NCBI GenBank assembly: GCA_964247055.1
Contig: OZ176052.1
Span: 11,470,001-11,534,000, forward strand
Reading direction: 5' to 3'
DNA length: 64,000 nucleotides
Source: Paragordius varius
Lineage: Eukaryota; Nematomorpha
In this document: positions 34,101 to 49,600 of the stretch, piece by piece
How the letters are laid out: each line of letters starts with the position of its first letter
Numbering within the stretch: position 1 is the stretch's first letter
Program-made: the position numbers and the translations under genes
Notes under the pieces: model-generated
Databases searched by the model: none
The model's input: only the letters and a program-made list of their open reading frames with translations
Told to the model about the DNA's origin: nothing

Positions 34101-37100
34101 AAATTTTAAATAGTCCATATAAAATGTGGGAAAAAAGTTAAAAAGGAACCATAGTGTAAAAAATTAAATTTTTGCATGTATTCAGTGATTCAAATAACTT
34201 GAGTCACGCACAAGGAGTGGGAGTAAATGCGATAGTTCGCTTATCCAAGATAGTTTATGGTAAAAACTCTAATAGTCCTTATATAATGTAAAAGATAAAA
34301 GATTATATAAATAAATTAATCATAATTTACAAAGCATCCTTTAATTATCAGTACAAAATAAATCTTACGGACAAGTTGAGATTGGGTGTAAAAGCGATAA
34401 GTCCGCTCAAAGTAACCCAATTTGAAAACGACATCATCAATATCTGCAAGTGTAACTCCAATGCTCTGCAAAAGAAAATTGAAGGCCGCTGATCGAACAA
34501 TCGTATTATTTGTAGTGCTTCCTGAACTACGATCTAAAAAATGTAATTTATAACATGTAAAAATAATATCTGTATGTATTGTAATGTAATCAAATATCTT
34601 AGAGGTATCAAAAAATACTTGAATCCATAGAGCTTTGATTTAAGGGGGATGGAGAAGGTGACATTCTACCAAACTCCCTTGAACCCGATTGCATTGAAGA
34701 TGAATGTTTTATTGTATTTGAATTTCCTAAACAAAAAATCATATTTTATATTTGGAAATAAGCATTCATAAAATTAAGTAGCTTTGACATTTCATAAATT
34801 TCGAAAACAATAACCATAATAGCATACAAAAATCTTATTTATTCCAATATAACCCGTTTTGGGTAGCAAAATAAAGAATAAAAATGTAAATTGTTAACCA
34901 CTCATTTCAAATTATAGGTAACATAGATAAAATAAAGGAACTAAAATATAGTTTTATATATAAAATATTAGTCTTCTACAGTTAAGATTCTATTCATTAA
35001 TTTTTTTTGTATATAATTGTATAATTAGATTTCTTAGCGATTTACAAAAATGGAGTTAAAAAAATAAATTTAAAGGTCAAGTTTCGGTAACAATTTCGAA
35101 GCATTAATATCAACTATTTAATGTACTAGATAAGGGTAATGGCGATTGACTCCTTCCCGTTTCTACAATGTTACCACTCTTTTCTTCCTTGAGTGTTCCC
35201 CCAGGTTGTGAAGCAGGTTTTGTGTTTTGCAACGAGAAACTTAAATGAATCTTGATGGGTGAAAAGTGTAAATATTCGTAATAAATCTTTGGCCCAGTCG
35301 ATGTTTTAGCTTTATCGGCCGCAACGCGTACCATATCCTGACAAGCGGCTTTAATATCGGTTTCATAACTTTCATGCTATTTACACGAAATACATTTTTT
35401 ATAGAGTTTGTCAAAAAATTGATAAAATTCATAGTAAAATTTACGGACTGCAATTAGATAACGGAATATGCAATCCAATATTTGAATCAATAAAATTTAT
35501 TGAATTAGACGAAGTATAGTAATATATAAACAGTAACACTTTTTTCTTGGATAGAAGTGAACAATACGCTAAATTTAGAAAGGATCTGAATGTTTTGTTT
35601 AAGACACACGTTTATAAAATACTCTATAATATATAATAAAGGCATAAAAAATCTATGAATAGATTAAAATGGATTTGCATCATATATCTAAGAAGAGGGA
35701 ACTCTGAAAATTACCGTGTTTTTCGCAAAAAAAGATTTGTTTTAAAATATTATTTTCGAAAAAATTTTTACAATAGATATTTCGTCTTGATTCGATGAAG
35801 TTAGAGACGTAGCTATGGGTTGTGTAAAAAATGTAACTATATTATCGATAAATCCTTGGTCTGCACGTAAAAACATTTCTTGCATCAAAACTTTGAAATA
35901 TTTGATTTGTGGAATCTAGAAGAAACAAAAAATTTATAAAAACAAAAAAACCTTGTATGAAAAAGAAATAATATATTTCACCCCTCCATGTTGAGAGTTG
36001 CGTTTAAAGAGACTGAGCTCAATAAGTGGTTTAGAAACGGGCAAACTATCAGAAATCGATTTCGAAACCGGAAATATTCCAAAAACCACAGGAAATGTGC
36101 AGGCCATTAATTGATCATCAATCTGAATGCGAAAATAAAATTAATAAATTATAAAGGGAATGGAAATGGATAAAATGCACCAAAATAATTCGTGAAAAAA
36201 ATTGTTTACTTGAAGTTTATGTAACTTTAAGTGTAAATGAAGTTGATAGATTGAAGCTCTGTACTGGATCCACACACTTGGTCTAAATGATCTCCGTAAT
36301 CCATAATAGTAGGATATGTCGGTTAACTCACTAAAATGTTATAATTTTTCAAATGCATTCATACCTTAAATTATTGAGGTTATTCGATTTCAGTTTTATA
36401 AACGCCATATTATCCAAATCAAGAATTAAACCAGACTTTGAAAAGATATTGTTGGGTACGGTTGCCAAAACATTATTGTAGCTGTATTATAAAATATGGG
36501 TTCAAATTAATCATGTATATCAAATATGATCCCTTTAAATGATATCTTTAAACCATGAAATTTGAGCATTATAAAGTTTAGAAATTAAAATATAGTAAGG
36601 GAAAAGTGAAAAAATTACAAAATTTATATAAGACGTCAACTTATTAAATAAAAGGCTTCAAAGCAGAAATCTTTTAAAACCCTTATATAAGATAAGTTTG
36701 ATAGTTCGAAATCCCTCCAATACAACAACCGAAATAGTGGCGAAAAAATAGGGTTTTAAAATATGGACAAAATTTTTCTCTATCCAACCTCAATTTATCC
36801 TATTAAAATAATTTAACAATCGTATAATATATAAATTGCTTGTGTTATCAATTTACATCTTTATTTCCTACTTTATGGTTTGAAACAATATCATTATATA
36901 AATTAAGTTTCAATAAGTATGGTTGTCTTTTAGAAAAAAATATTTATCTTTATATTTTTACGTTTTGTCCGCATAATTCCATTTTTACTGTAAATATATA
37001 AGTTAATTGTTCTGAATAATAAATACAGGAATTTAACTTCACGCTTTACTCATTATCCTACAAAATTTTGTCACTATACTTTGCAATTATTTGCGGAGTT

Positions 37101-39383
37101 GTAAGATTGTTTGCCAATGACATGGATTCATTACTAAGGGAATCGAGATAGATTTGATATGCGTGTTCAAGTAACAAAGCTTCTTGTGGTTTCAATGATT
37201 TATATTTCCGAACCTTATTATTTTTTATAACAGTGGAAAATGATTGGCGAGTTTCCTAAAAAATTGTAAGACAGCGTTATTTGGATTGAATTTTTAATCT
37301 GTTAAACGAAAACCGGTCAGAGCGCTTTTTAGAGCAGTAACTCACGGTCAAAATCAATCGATAAATATAAAAATGACATTAATTAATAATTTGTTTATTT
37401 ATGTTAAATTATAATGAAAATTAAATAACAATATAAGAAAAGGTGATATCTTAAAAAATATGTTTGTAGAATTATTTTATAATTTTTATGTGACGCTAAA
37501 AACAAATATATGTAAACAATTTTAGATAAATTTTAAAAGCGGTCATATATTCGCTAGTAAGATATTAAATAAAAATACGAAATTAGATTTACCAAAAAAA
37601 TCTAATATAAATATTTTGTTTTTTATACCTTCATCGAATTGGATACGGTCAAGGATGATGCTGTAATTTCCCAATTAGGAGTACCTGTGGATTGCATGCT
37701 TATATAACAGATTTCACACATTGTATCAATATTATCCACTAAAGATAAGCTTAAACTCTCCAAGCTCAATACAATTTCTTGATCCATGTTTTCCAGCTGG
37801 CCAGCCTGACAAACATAAGAATTTAGTTGAAATAAAGTCTATAAATTCATTAATTAATGCTGATATTACGCATTTCCGATTTAGTTCTCGTTTTGAATAT
37901 AACCGTTTAAAGTTGCCTACACTAATTAACATATAAAAAAAATATATTTAATAATCTTTCTTTTTAAATATATCCGTAGAGTATCTTTAGGAAAAAAATA
38001 TATTGATAAATTTTTTAAAAAGGCATGAGCAGAATGTTCCATCATTACGCAATAAAATTATATATACTTGTTGAGCCATATAAATTAGCGCCATATCCTC
38101 TGTAAACAGAAGCGTACGTTGGAGTCCATCCAAAAATGAGACCCAATATATCTTACTACGACTTTGAGCTATGAAAAATTCACCAAAAGAATCCTATAAA
38201 AGGAAGGTTATTTTTATTTAAGTAAGGATTCATTATTTTAATTAATAAAAATAGGAATTTAATTAAATTTTCTAAAACAGTGTCAACTTTACTTTTTAAA
38301 GTTGCTTTTCAATCTTAAAATGTAATAAGGATCTTTAGATAATTAACATATAACAACTTTATTCCACACTTTATACATTTAATTTGTAGCTATTTTGTAT
38401 TACAAATATTAGATTATTTAGTAATTAGAAAATGGAACTACAATAATGCCCTTTTACCTAAAAAGACCAAAGTCAAAAAACTAATTGGATATATATAAAA
38501 TATAATAAACTTTTAATAAATCCAATTTTTGGTTCTTTTTCTCACCACACTCCCACACCAGTATGCGTTCGTTAAAAAGGGCATCTTGCCACGTGTAAAG
38601 TAAACATTTTTGTGGTTGTAACACAAGATACTCTTTGGTTCCACTATAAATTAATATAAAATATGTAAAATATATTTATATACCTTTTTAATTTTTTGTT
38701 ACCATTTGAAAATACATACATATCAATATATATTCTCATTGTTTTCCATATTAATTTCTTTATAAATGTATGATATATATACCTTTGGTGAAATGTAAAT
38801 GTATCATCAGAGGTGTGATTTATAAGTAGCACAACGGCCTGGCCCTCAAAGTATTGATCTAGTGTAATGGTTATTCCACTTTCCGATACATGACATTCCG
38901 CATTTATACCTCCAAACTAAAAGTTTAATATATTTGGGAAAAAAATGATTAAGGAATATCTGGAACCCAAATAGTTCAATACTTAAACTACTTTTATTGA
39001 ATCTATGTTACAGTTTTTATTTGAAAGATCTTAATCATAACAATTATTATGTAGTGTGATAAACAAAAAAACATACATTATGCTTTCTTACTTGATCGAA
39101 ATAGTTATAAATATATATATATATATATATATATTAAATAGAATATGAGACAAACCGTGTTATCCAATTTTAGAAGCGTTGAATTGGCTCTATTAATAGG
39201 GAATGGAATCGTTATATGTTCACTGTTCGGAAACTTGGCCACCAAAGCCATATTTTTATTGTTTGGAGCTTGTTTTGGCCAAAACGGAGAACACTAGCAG
39301 GTAAAATAGTTTCAAATAAATGCCTTATAATAGAGTTTATTAGTTTATTCAATCAAATTTTACACATAAATTTGTAATAATAG

Positions 39384-39429
<46 letters not shown>

Positions 39430-41040
39430 CTATTGTTCCGAAATGTCTCATTAGACTAAAATTATTTTGTTGGTTTATGTTTTGCATAGTTTAGATTTGT
39501 TATATAAATTAAACATTCGACATACCTCGCCAGACTTAATAGTATGCCATGCTTGGACTTTATTCATATTTGGTTGATTCACAAAGTACTCTTTGTACAA
39601 AATATCCAACTAAAAAATAAATTTTCACAATAAAATAATTATGTATATTTGAAAACTAATATATAATTAAAAAATAAATTATTTTGTGTAAAAATCTGAT
39701 AATCGCATTATCAATAATATGTTTAATATATTACCTGAGCATTGTTTTTCAAAGTGTAGTATGGGAAAAAGGTAACAATTTTGGTATAACTCGTTTTTGA
39801 CAATACGATATCGACTCCAATCTATAAAACATGGAAAATAAAAATAAATTTAATATACAAAAATTAAAGATAGGTTTAATAGTCTTTTGTAATGGGAAAA
39901 CGTAATTTAAAATTTATCAAATGATTCAATAAGAAAAATACTTCAAAAGATGAGTCCTTAGTTTTACAAGAAACGACACCCGAACTCCCAATCGTATCCA
40001 GTGAAAATTTTTCGCTCCAATCAGATTCAACTACGCGGAGACATACCTAATAATGCAAAAAATCAATAATTGTTTAATGTTAGAGTATATTAATATTTTT
40101 TAAAAAAATTAAATTACAAAAACTTAAATAAAAACCTTTTTCTTGGAAAACAGTGATTTGGGTTTAAAGCTAAATAGCAGGGGAAATTTGAACGTTGGTT
40201 TGTGTTCAATCGTGGATGTTTCTTCATCCCTATCCTACAATTTATTTAGTTTAAAAAAAACATACATACTTTTTTGTATGGGCTTGCATTCAACACACTA
40301 TCGGCTTGCTAAAAAATGTAAATATATAATTATAATAAAATATAATGACCATTTCCTCCCTCAAAACCTTTTTAGATCCTAAAAATGTATTAATTTATTG
40401 GGTAATCAGGTACTTGTTCGTAAATAAGGTGCGAGAGTTCAATATAAAATAGTAAAGGATAAATATTCCTCAAAAAATTGCTGGTTTAAGGGTAATATGC
40501 AGGCTGAATAATGAGCTCATAAACAAGAAAAAATATTTTTTTTCTGTTGAATTATCTTTCACATATATATAAAATAAATTATAATTAGTATATTTAAATT
40601 TGAATATTATAATTGAATCTTTTAAATAAATAGTTTAAACATAAAAGCATTTGCGGATTATAAGGCAACGGGGTGATTATGAAGAAGTATACTGTCCATA
40701 AATATGGAAACCAAGCAAAATTTTAAAAAAACCTGGTAATATAACGTTAATCCTGTTTGATTTATTATCCAGTAGGGAGAAAATATACTGATTTGTAGCA
40801 TACCCTTCGTGCGCATGCAATGAAATCCAATATCCTTACAAAATAAAATAATTGATTTAAAAAAATGTAAAACGCAATCTAATAAATTTGGTATGAAAAA
40901 AAAGATGAATTTACAAGATTATAATATTTTCCCGAATGACTTTTGGACGAAGCCGTAAATGATATGACTTGAAACTCATTACCACCGGATTGAAGGGGGA
41001 AAACGCAACTCCAATTCCTTTCAACATAATCTGCAATCTA
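31167..41040 (-). other. VPS13: VPS13 C-terminal third: adaptor-binding region, DH-like, ATG2_C and PH-like domains
   Basis: Checked exons at the end: 33923-33672, 33218-33099, 32812-32632, 32379-32265, 31851-31763, 31726-31597 and 31268-31167. Their phases agree at each junction from 33672 onward. Landmarks are [85 protein letters not shown] and [16 protein letters not shown] (PH-like). The helical C-terminus binds lipid droplets and mitochondria in VPS13A/C. Upstream segments lie at about 34540-34377, 34728-34608, 35340-35103, 35915-35786, 36123-35990, 36310-36212, 36480-36365, 37257-37060, 37805-37630, 38194-38067, 38645-38550, 38918-38785, 39290-39155, 39612-39525, 39822-39736, 40048-39942, 40236-40137, 40834-40733 and 41038-40910. 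Confidence 0.9.
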
Positions 41041-43615
41041 TGGAAAGTAAAATTTTAAAATAGCATTTAAAATCATTCTTTATATATTTACAACCATACC
41101 ATTATAATTTTTTAATTAATTTACCAAAGAGGTTATGTATGTTAATCGTTTATAACCTTAAGTCAAACTATTATTTATATGGATAAATTATATAAAATTT
41201 ATTAACATTGTATTTAATAATAGTATTCTAATTATCCTCTCTAAAATATGTAAATACACCTGTACAATCACAAAGCAGTCAGTTATAAAATGAACCCAAT
41301 TTAATCTAATAAATAATATTTTAATTATATTTTCTATTTTTTAATGTATTTGATGATATTGAGTATTTTTAGTTTACAATGTAAAAGAACTTTCGTTTTT
41401 AAAAATATTTTAAATTTAAATTTTGTATTATATATAATAAACAAATTTATCCTTAAAAAATTACATCTTCGATTGCATCTTTCTATCTAAATGGTATTTG
41501 GGATCAAATATATCAATAAGGAAACTAAAAAAAATAGTACACTAATTGCCAAAAAAACATTTGATTTTATTACGTTTCAAGGGAAATTAAAAATGAATGT
41601 GAAATTTGAAATTTTAATCGTTATTTAAAATATTTATACACGTAAACCTTAATAATAAGCTGCGATTTTCCAATACATGCATTGTAAAGGGCTGTAGTGG
41701 TACCTGGCATTATTTCCGTTTCTTTTCTCGAACTCTACCGTAATGTATATAAGAAAATAAATATAAAATTTTTACTGTTTAGTATATAAAATGACTTAAT
41801 TTATATTAGGTATAATATGAATGTTTTAAATTTTAAACCTTACAGAAAAATGGATTAAAACTAAAAAAATACGAATATCCTTTCAGAGGACAGCCATACT
41901 TTTTTAAAAAAATTTCTATATAAATTACTAATTTTTATTGTAAAATATATTATAGATTGTGTTACCATTTTACATCTTTATTTCATACTTTGCAACATAA
42001 AACAATGAGATAATTAAAGAAATCAAGTGTAAAAAGTACAAAAGTCTTTTGAAAAAATATTTGCCATTATATTTTCCTATTTTGCCTGTATAATTTCAAT
42101 TTTTACTGTAAATAAAAATAAATAAACATAATTAAGTGTACAAACTTGTAATTTTTGAGTGACTTTATAGGGTAAGAGATTTATAATGGAAACAGTAGGC
42201 ATAAGGAAAAATGTTTTTGTTTCAGCATCCAAATAGTGTTGAGTTTCATTGATACATGTTCCAAAGACCGGTTCTATAATTTCCGTAATCTGCATACAGT
42301 AAAAAATATTTTTTTACAAGGGTTAAAAAATTAGGTAAATCCATAAATTTAATTTCAATGATTTAAAAGAACAAACATTCATTATTAAAAAATAGAATAT
42401 TACAAATCTAAAATGACCCTTTATTAATTCAACAATTTATATGCACATAAAAATTTGTGAAAATTATTCGATAAATTTGTTATAAAATATTGTAAAACCG
42501 AAATATAAAATGGTTCTTCTTGAATATCGGAAAGAGCAGGGCATGATATAACATATTTAAGTGGGTTGTTAGCCAACAATTGGGTGTTATTCCAATCAAT
42601 CCCATCCTTTGAAATGTCATAACTGTATGGCAGATATGTATGAGTATCATGGATAATTATAACTTAAACCATAAATTTTTCCGTTTTTTAACAAATAATT
42701 AACATTTTATTCATTCTTCACCAAATAATGAATCCTTTAATTAATATGATATGTAAAATCGCAATATCTAAACACGAAAAATTAGTATACATCCTTACTT
42801 TAAAGAACTCGGTTTGAAATAAAAACGCGACAAATTTGAATTTATGATTGAAATGGGAATGCTCCAATTAGCATTACTTTCCAAACAAACTAATTTGACC
42901 AGGGAGGACTTAGGAACGGAGCCAGCTGTTTTCTCATGCATTTGGAGCACATATATTTCCATGGGTATGGCAAAATTGTTTACAATCTAAGATTAATATA
43001 TGTACAATTTATAACCTCACAAACTTTTCAATTGAAATTTTTTAATTTTTATAGCAAATAATTACAATTTTGAATTTGGTATATAAATTGTAATAAAAGG
43101 GAGAATAAAGCTTATAAGATTTAGATACTCGAAACATATTTAAATAACAAAAATACAATTTATATTAACGTTAAAAATTTATAAAACGGTGTCGCTATAA
43201 ACTGCAAGAAATCATCTTTTTACGAATAACAATCAATATTGCTATTAAGTTTCATTGGTTATTAATCAACCCTAGTTTAATTTTCTTTTTAATTAACTTG
43301 GCACCTAACCAAGTAGGATTGTCAACAAAAATGAATACACTTTCAAAATTTTTACAAATGAAATAGGAAAAAAAGCTTAATAGGACAAACAAACCTTAAC
43401 AGGAGTTTGTATGGTAATATGTTTAGTTCCATTCTGGGATATGACATCACATATAATACCATTGCTAAAAGGTCGTGTGGCCTGTTGAGATGCGGAGGAT
43501 TGCGTTGAAGCACTTGAGAGTTTGCGGGCAGCGTCTGATGAGATAGGGATTTCAAAATAGCTCTTTCTAACTTGATTTATTCCAACAATGCGATTAACGA
43601 ATCCATTTAAGGGAA

Positions 43616-43651
<36 letters not shown>

Positions 43652-46600
43652 TACAGATTATTTATACATTCAATCAAAAAGTAAAATCTTATAAACTACT
43701 TTAACCCTCTGCGCCGAATTCGGAATCATGCAAAAACAAGAAGAATTCAACTAGTGGCAAAATTCTTATTACAAATATATAGAGTTAACATAGGGAAAAA
43801 TATAAAATTTATTTTTATATTTTTTAAAATACTAAAAATTTTCTTTATGCGACCATTAATATGCAAACAACATTTTGAAAATTAGAATTGTTGGTTTTTT
43901 TCATGTAAACTTAATTGCACATAGACTATGAAATAAATTTTGTTTTGCGTAAGTTTTGGCATGCAGTCTAATTGATTCCAAAATTATTATTTAATATATG
44001 CTAACTTGGATAATTCAAAAGCTTACTTTAAGTTTGAGAAAATAATCCAAATTCCTTCCCGAATCCAATATGGAGATATAATGGGGTGAAGCTTTATTCA
44101 ATGCATTACCAGAGCGTGGGCTAATTGTGGATATCGTATCAGTGTGTGTTAACGGGTAAATGTATAGTTTATGATTGTTTTCTAGGGTAGCATTTTGCAC
44201 TTTTTCATTTTTAATCTTAATCTATATAGGTATATTGTAACATATACAAGTGTGCATTTTAATGGTTGCTAATTTCAGACTATAGTAGGGGGCAATCAAC
44301 ACAATATTATATTGAAAAAACAACAAAATGGTAAATAAACAATTATTTCCTTTCTCATTAAAATGCATACTGTATTTTTGGTGAAACATTAGTTAATATA
44401 AATAATAGGTACCCCAAGATATTTATCACATTCAACATTTAAATCTATCCCCAATTGATTAAGGAGAATAAATGGGGCCTTTTGTTCATCGCTTTTAATT
44501 TGGGGTTCTTTCTGGTTAACTGCGTCTCCAAAAGCCTATAATAAATCGAAATATCATGTTTCAAAAACGAAAACATATTAATCTTAAGGGCAATTGTATG
44601 ACTTAAAACGTGAAATTTATAGCAAACTTAGCTTTTAAATAAATATCTAAACAGATTAAATATCCAAAATTTAAAGCAATCAAATAAAAAATAGCGCAAA
44701 TAAAACCGTTGACAAATTATTCAGGGTTTGAAGGCAACACTTTGTTAGTGTCATGTTTAGTGCACTCTTTGAACTTATGTCAATTTGCATGGTGGAGGGG
44801 ATGTTGTTATTATTGCTGCCATTTATATTATTATTATCATTTTGTATTTCATCTTCTAATCTACTTAAACCATTGCCTCCACCGTAACTTGGTAGCCTTT
44901 GAGGGCCAGGTGTTGGGGTTAAATTATCCCTATATTCTCCACCGATGGGGGATAAGCCTGCATTTGCTATTTCTCGGTAACGTATCATAGATACGGAAAG
45001 CTAGATCGAAATCAAAAGAACAAAGTTATAATAAAAATTAAGACTATACATAACAAATAGTATAGTAATATCGTTTTTATTAGAAAACCCTATTTGGGAT
45101 CCTTGGTTTTTCTATATAACGTATATTACAATCTTTAATTATAAAAATGGTGTTATTCTTAATCTTTACACCTTTGTTCGGTATTTTACAAGCCAGAACG
45201 ATAAGATATATAAAAAAATATGGTTTTGTTATATTACTTTGTTTTGTCTTTATAATTTTTACTGTATATTTTAGTGAAAAAATCAATATAAACTTTCCAA
45301 AGAACCAAATATTTGTCCTCCAAGTTAGGTTCAGTTGGAGTACCTAATGAGTTTTTTTCTGTAGTCGATTTCACAATAGTTCCAGAGCTGTCTCCATAAT
45401 GTACAAGGGGTTCAATCAATGGTTCCCAAATAGCAAGATATTCATTATAATACCTAAATTAAATTGATAGTGTAAGTTGAACCGCTCCCTCCCTTATAAA
45501 AATTGCCGCTTTATAATGAGATTTTTTAACAAAAACAGCGGTTAAAACATTTTTTTAACTCTTGCTGATTATACTACCCTTTTCCGATTATTAAAAAGTC
45601 TTTAAAAAGGTTTCGTTGTGTATAATGAGCAACATATTTATCCCACAATCGGCTCATTATGTGGGTGGGGACAACTTTAACTAATTACTATTATAAATCT
45701 TTAAAATTTAATTTAAAAAAAATATTAATCATAAAAAATACGCAGCCTCAAGAGATAGCTTGAGGAAAGCCTTCATAGCTGGCCCATGAGACCAATCCTG
45801 TAAATTGGCATTCATCAAAACTGATTGTAGTTTAAGCATAGGAACTGTTCGATTATCAATCCCAGCTTCAATAGTTATACAAAAGGTTGTTGGGGCAATC
45901 GTTAACTGCATGATATATAAATTACATTTTATACAAATATACTTATAAATAGGGAAAAATTGAATTATATAAGGGAAAATGGATAAATGAAAATCCACAA
46001 GTACAAAATAGAAAAAAAAATTAAGAGAAAACCATATTTTTAAGCCATAATTTAAAAATAAAATTGTGGTAAAAAAATGAGTATGTTACTAATTTACATC
46101 TCAGTTTCTTATATAGAAAAGTTATGTATAATTTAAGATTTGTCTTTATCATTTACTTTATATATTTTATGAAGAAAAAATAGGTAAACTTGATCAAAGT
46201 ATGGTATTGTATCATCCTCCGAAATTGACTGATTCAAATTTGCCATCTTTTCATTTTGTTCTTTTTCTATGGCAGCAAGAGCCCTGCCTTCAAAATCCAT
46301 TTGTTCGATGGCTTCATCACATATTTCTTGAGTTAGAAAAAAAAACAATAAGCATTAAATAAATTTTGCTATAGTTTAAGGGTACACAAGTCAAATAAGT
46401 GGCTTTAATTAATGATAAATTAAAATTTATTTATAACATCTATTAGAACGATAAAAATATTTAACGTATATAAGACGCAAAAAATTTAAACTACGGTTAA
46501 AAAATAATTTTGCGGACAAATAAATGATTTTTAACCATTAAAATTTTAAGAGATGTATGATTAAACACATAAAGCACTCAATAAAATATACCCTAAGAAT

Positions 46601-49600
46601 ACTAAATTACGAAATAATATATTTTATAATAATTTAGAATTAATTTTTATATATTCTCTATCACACATAAAAGTAACAAATCCAAAATTAATGGATTTAA
46701 ATTTACCAGTTCGTAAAAACCAAAAATCACAATTGTCCAAATCTTTGATTGTCCACATATCAGTGGGAAGGGAAAGTAAGTCTTCCTTATTATCGACTGG
46801 CTATATAAAATAAAAAACACAATAAAAATTTCATAACCATATTTTGATTAAAAAATAAACCATTTTAGAAAAATATGCATTTCATACCAAAAAAAATCTT
46901 TATAAAAATAAAATATATTACTTTCGTTGGACCTTTCAAGCTTATCGCTGCAGTAAGAACTCTGATTGTAGCAGGTGATATGTTTAAAACAATGTCAGAT
47001 ATGTTGACATTTATACGTTGTCCACTTTTGGTGAGAGAATCGCACATTAAATCAATATTTAAGGAATTTAAAATCTGAATGCGAGAAAAAAAATAAATTC
47101 ATAAATTTTAATTTAATTGTTCATAATTTTAAAAAAATTATTTCAGCTTCACTACTTGACAGGAATTTTCGGCACGCAAATGAGTAGGAAAAGGACATGC
47201 TTTCATTTGTAATCTGTGTAATTTACCATCCATAATAGTTTTCTCAGGATTTTGATTGTACAGGAAATAAAGATGAAACTAAAAACATAGGTAATTAGAT
47301 AAAAATCACGCGCCATTTAAAAACGCTGAAAAACACTAATTAGTTAACGCTGATAATCAATTACATTTTAATTATATTATAAAATATTTTAAGCAATTTA
47401 AATATTATAAATTTTGGATAAAAAAATAAAGGAGTAGTTCTAAAAAATGGCATTGGTGTATATTAAGCCGTGATTACTACCATGGAATCATGTTAAAAAT
47501 AGCTAGTAATTTACTCTGCTAATTTTTTGCGCCTTAATCATTATAGTCAATAGCTATCAAAATTAGGGTTATATAAATAAGCCATATGTTTAATTAACAC
47601 TTCGATTCAAATTGGGGTATCTAAATACCCCAGACTAAAATTAAACTAAATTTTTCAAAAAACTACTGAAGGAAACGGTCCAAATTTAAATTTATACCTC
47701 TATCCTGATAAATAATATATAAATATGCCAAAATATCTTGATAAATTTTGTTTTGAAAAAAAAGTTCCACCTCAAACTACTTCGACGCCATTTTTATTTT
47801 ACAAAAATTTTTGCAAAATATCGTCTTCATTTAATTTTAAGGGTAAAACTAGAGCTTATTTTTTATATAAATTACATCTAACATTGATAGCAATAGAAAA
47901 AGCGGTTTATTTTGTATTATTTTTTAATTTTACAATTTGACACATGTCACGTTGACTAAATTTTTACCTTTCAGTTTTAGCTCAAAATAAGTAATATCAA
48001 GTATTTTTGAATAAAATATTTTATATATTTCGGTTTATTAATTTTATATAAGTGCAAAATTTTGCCATGGTTTCGATTGCTTCCATACTTTTTAAACTAT
48101 TTGATTTTAAACAGGCCTGGGGTATCCAACTACCCCAATTTGAATCGAAGGACTAAAATGAGTGTATTGTATCCAAGTGTTAAAATTATTTTATTTTAAT
48201 GACAAAAAAATGTTTTTTACCGATAGCAATAGAGCCTTGGTATTTATATCAGTTGGATTTTCGATCAACAAAAACTCGGGATCATTGATTGAACACGATA
48301 GGAATATGGAAGACGTTACAACTACGGAAAAAATAAATATTATATAAAAATTTAACATGAAATGTAAAATATAAATATTTACAAAAAAACCTTGATTTTC
48401 TAAATATATTTCGATTTTATCTGCGAAATAAAGAATGGAAACGTAAATTGGTCATGCACTCAAATTATTTTTGTGTAAAAAAACAAGCATACTCTTCATC
48501 TTTTTTATGGAAAATTCATATTTTTACTGTATAAGTGTGCAAAAAATTGTTAATTTTATTTTCATTCAAAAAAAAACATATCAAAATATAACTTGGCGCT
48601 ACAAATTCCTTTTTGGGTTCATCTGGTAATCGTAGGCTAGCAACAATGCTTTTGTTAGCAGCATTTTCCTCAGGTTTTTCTGGCATATTTTTCGTAAAAA
48701 AATCTGAAACTGACATTAGAAAATCTACGCAAACGCACACATATAACCTAAAACATAAAAAATTAAATTAAGTTATATGTTTAAGTTTGTAAAACTGTTA
48801 AGGTTAAAAAAATAGTTAAAAAATGTATTTCTAAACCTATTTAAAGCCGCATTTATAGTCATGTTATTGGTAGCATCACGCTTAAAATAAATGTTAATTA
48901 AATGATTTTGTCGATTTCGTTCTTGAATCAACAATTCTTTCTTCGTCATATAAGCTGTGGCTGAAATATCATCCGTGGCGTAAATGGGTTGTTCATCTTC
49001 TGAAATTGCCAATCCCTTATGCATTTCAATCATTCTAAACATTTATCAACAAAAATAAACTGTTATAAAATTCCTAAATTATGTTAACTTGGGTATTTAT
49101 AGTGTTTTCAGTAAAAAAGGATAGGCAAATGAAGCAAGTAAATGATTTTATTTTAAATCAACCAAAAAAATATACATAAAGAGGAAGAAAAATAATTAGT
49201 TACGAGTTTAAAAATTAAATAAATTATTTTCAATTATTAACGGTTAAATACTATATCTTTAACATTTTTTGTTCAAGAACTCCATTTATACAAATATTGA
49301 AAAAAAAACTTTTTTAAATAAAAATGTCAAGTTAACACATGTTTTTATCCATACTTAGTTATGCCATTCTGCATGGATGGTCTTTTATCCTCCAAGATTA
49401 AGTTATAGATAGAGATTTGTGTTTCGAGAGTATCATCGCTATTTATGTGGCCTTGCAGATGAATAAATAGGATTTGTATGGATGAAAATGCTTTTTTCTC
49501 TTCACGAGAACATATACCACCTTTCCCCTAAAGATAAATATCCCACCCATACATAAAAATGTTGCAAAAATATTGTGTTTTTTTTTAAATTATGGTTGAA

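Noticed and set aside
43510-43540. Hammerhead core in VPS13 (TCTGATGAGA)
   Set aside because: It lies in an exon and lacks the partner motif and stems.
47725-47940. Plus-strand 71-codon frame
   Set aside because: It lies inside the TIR element in a VPS13 intron and shows no family motif.
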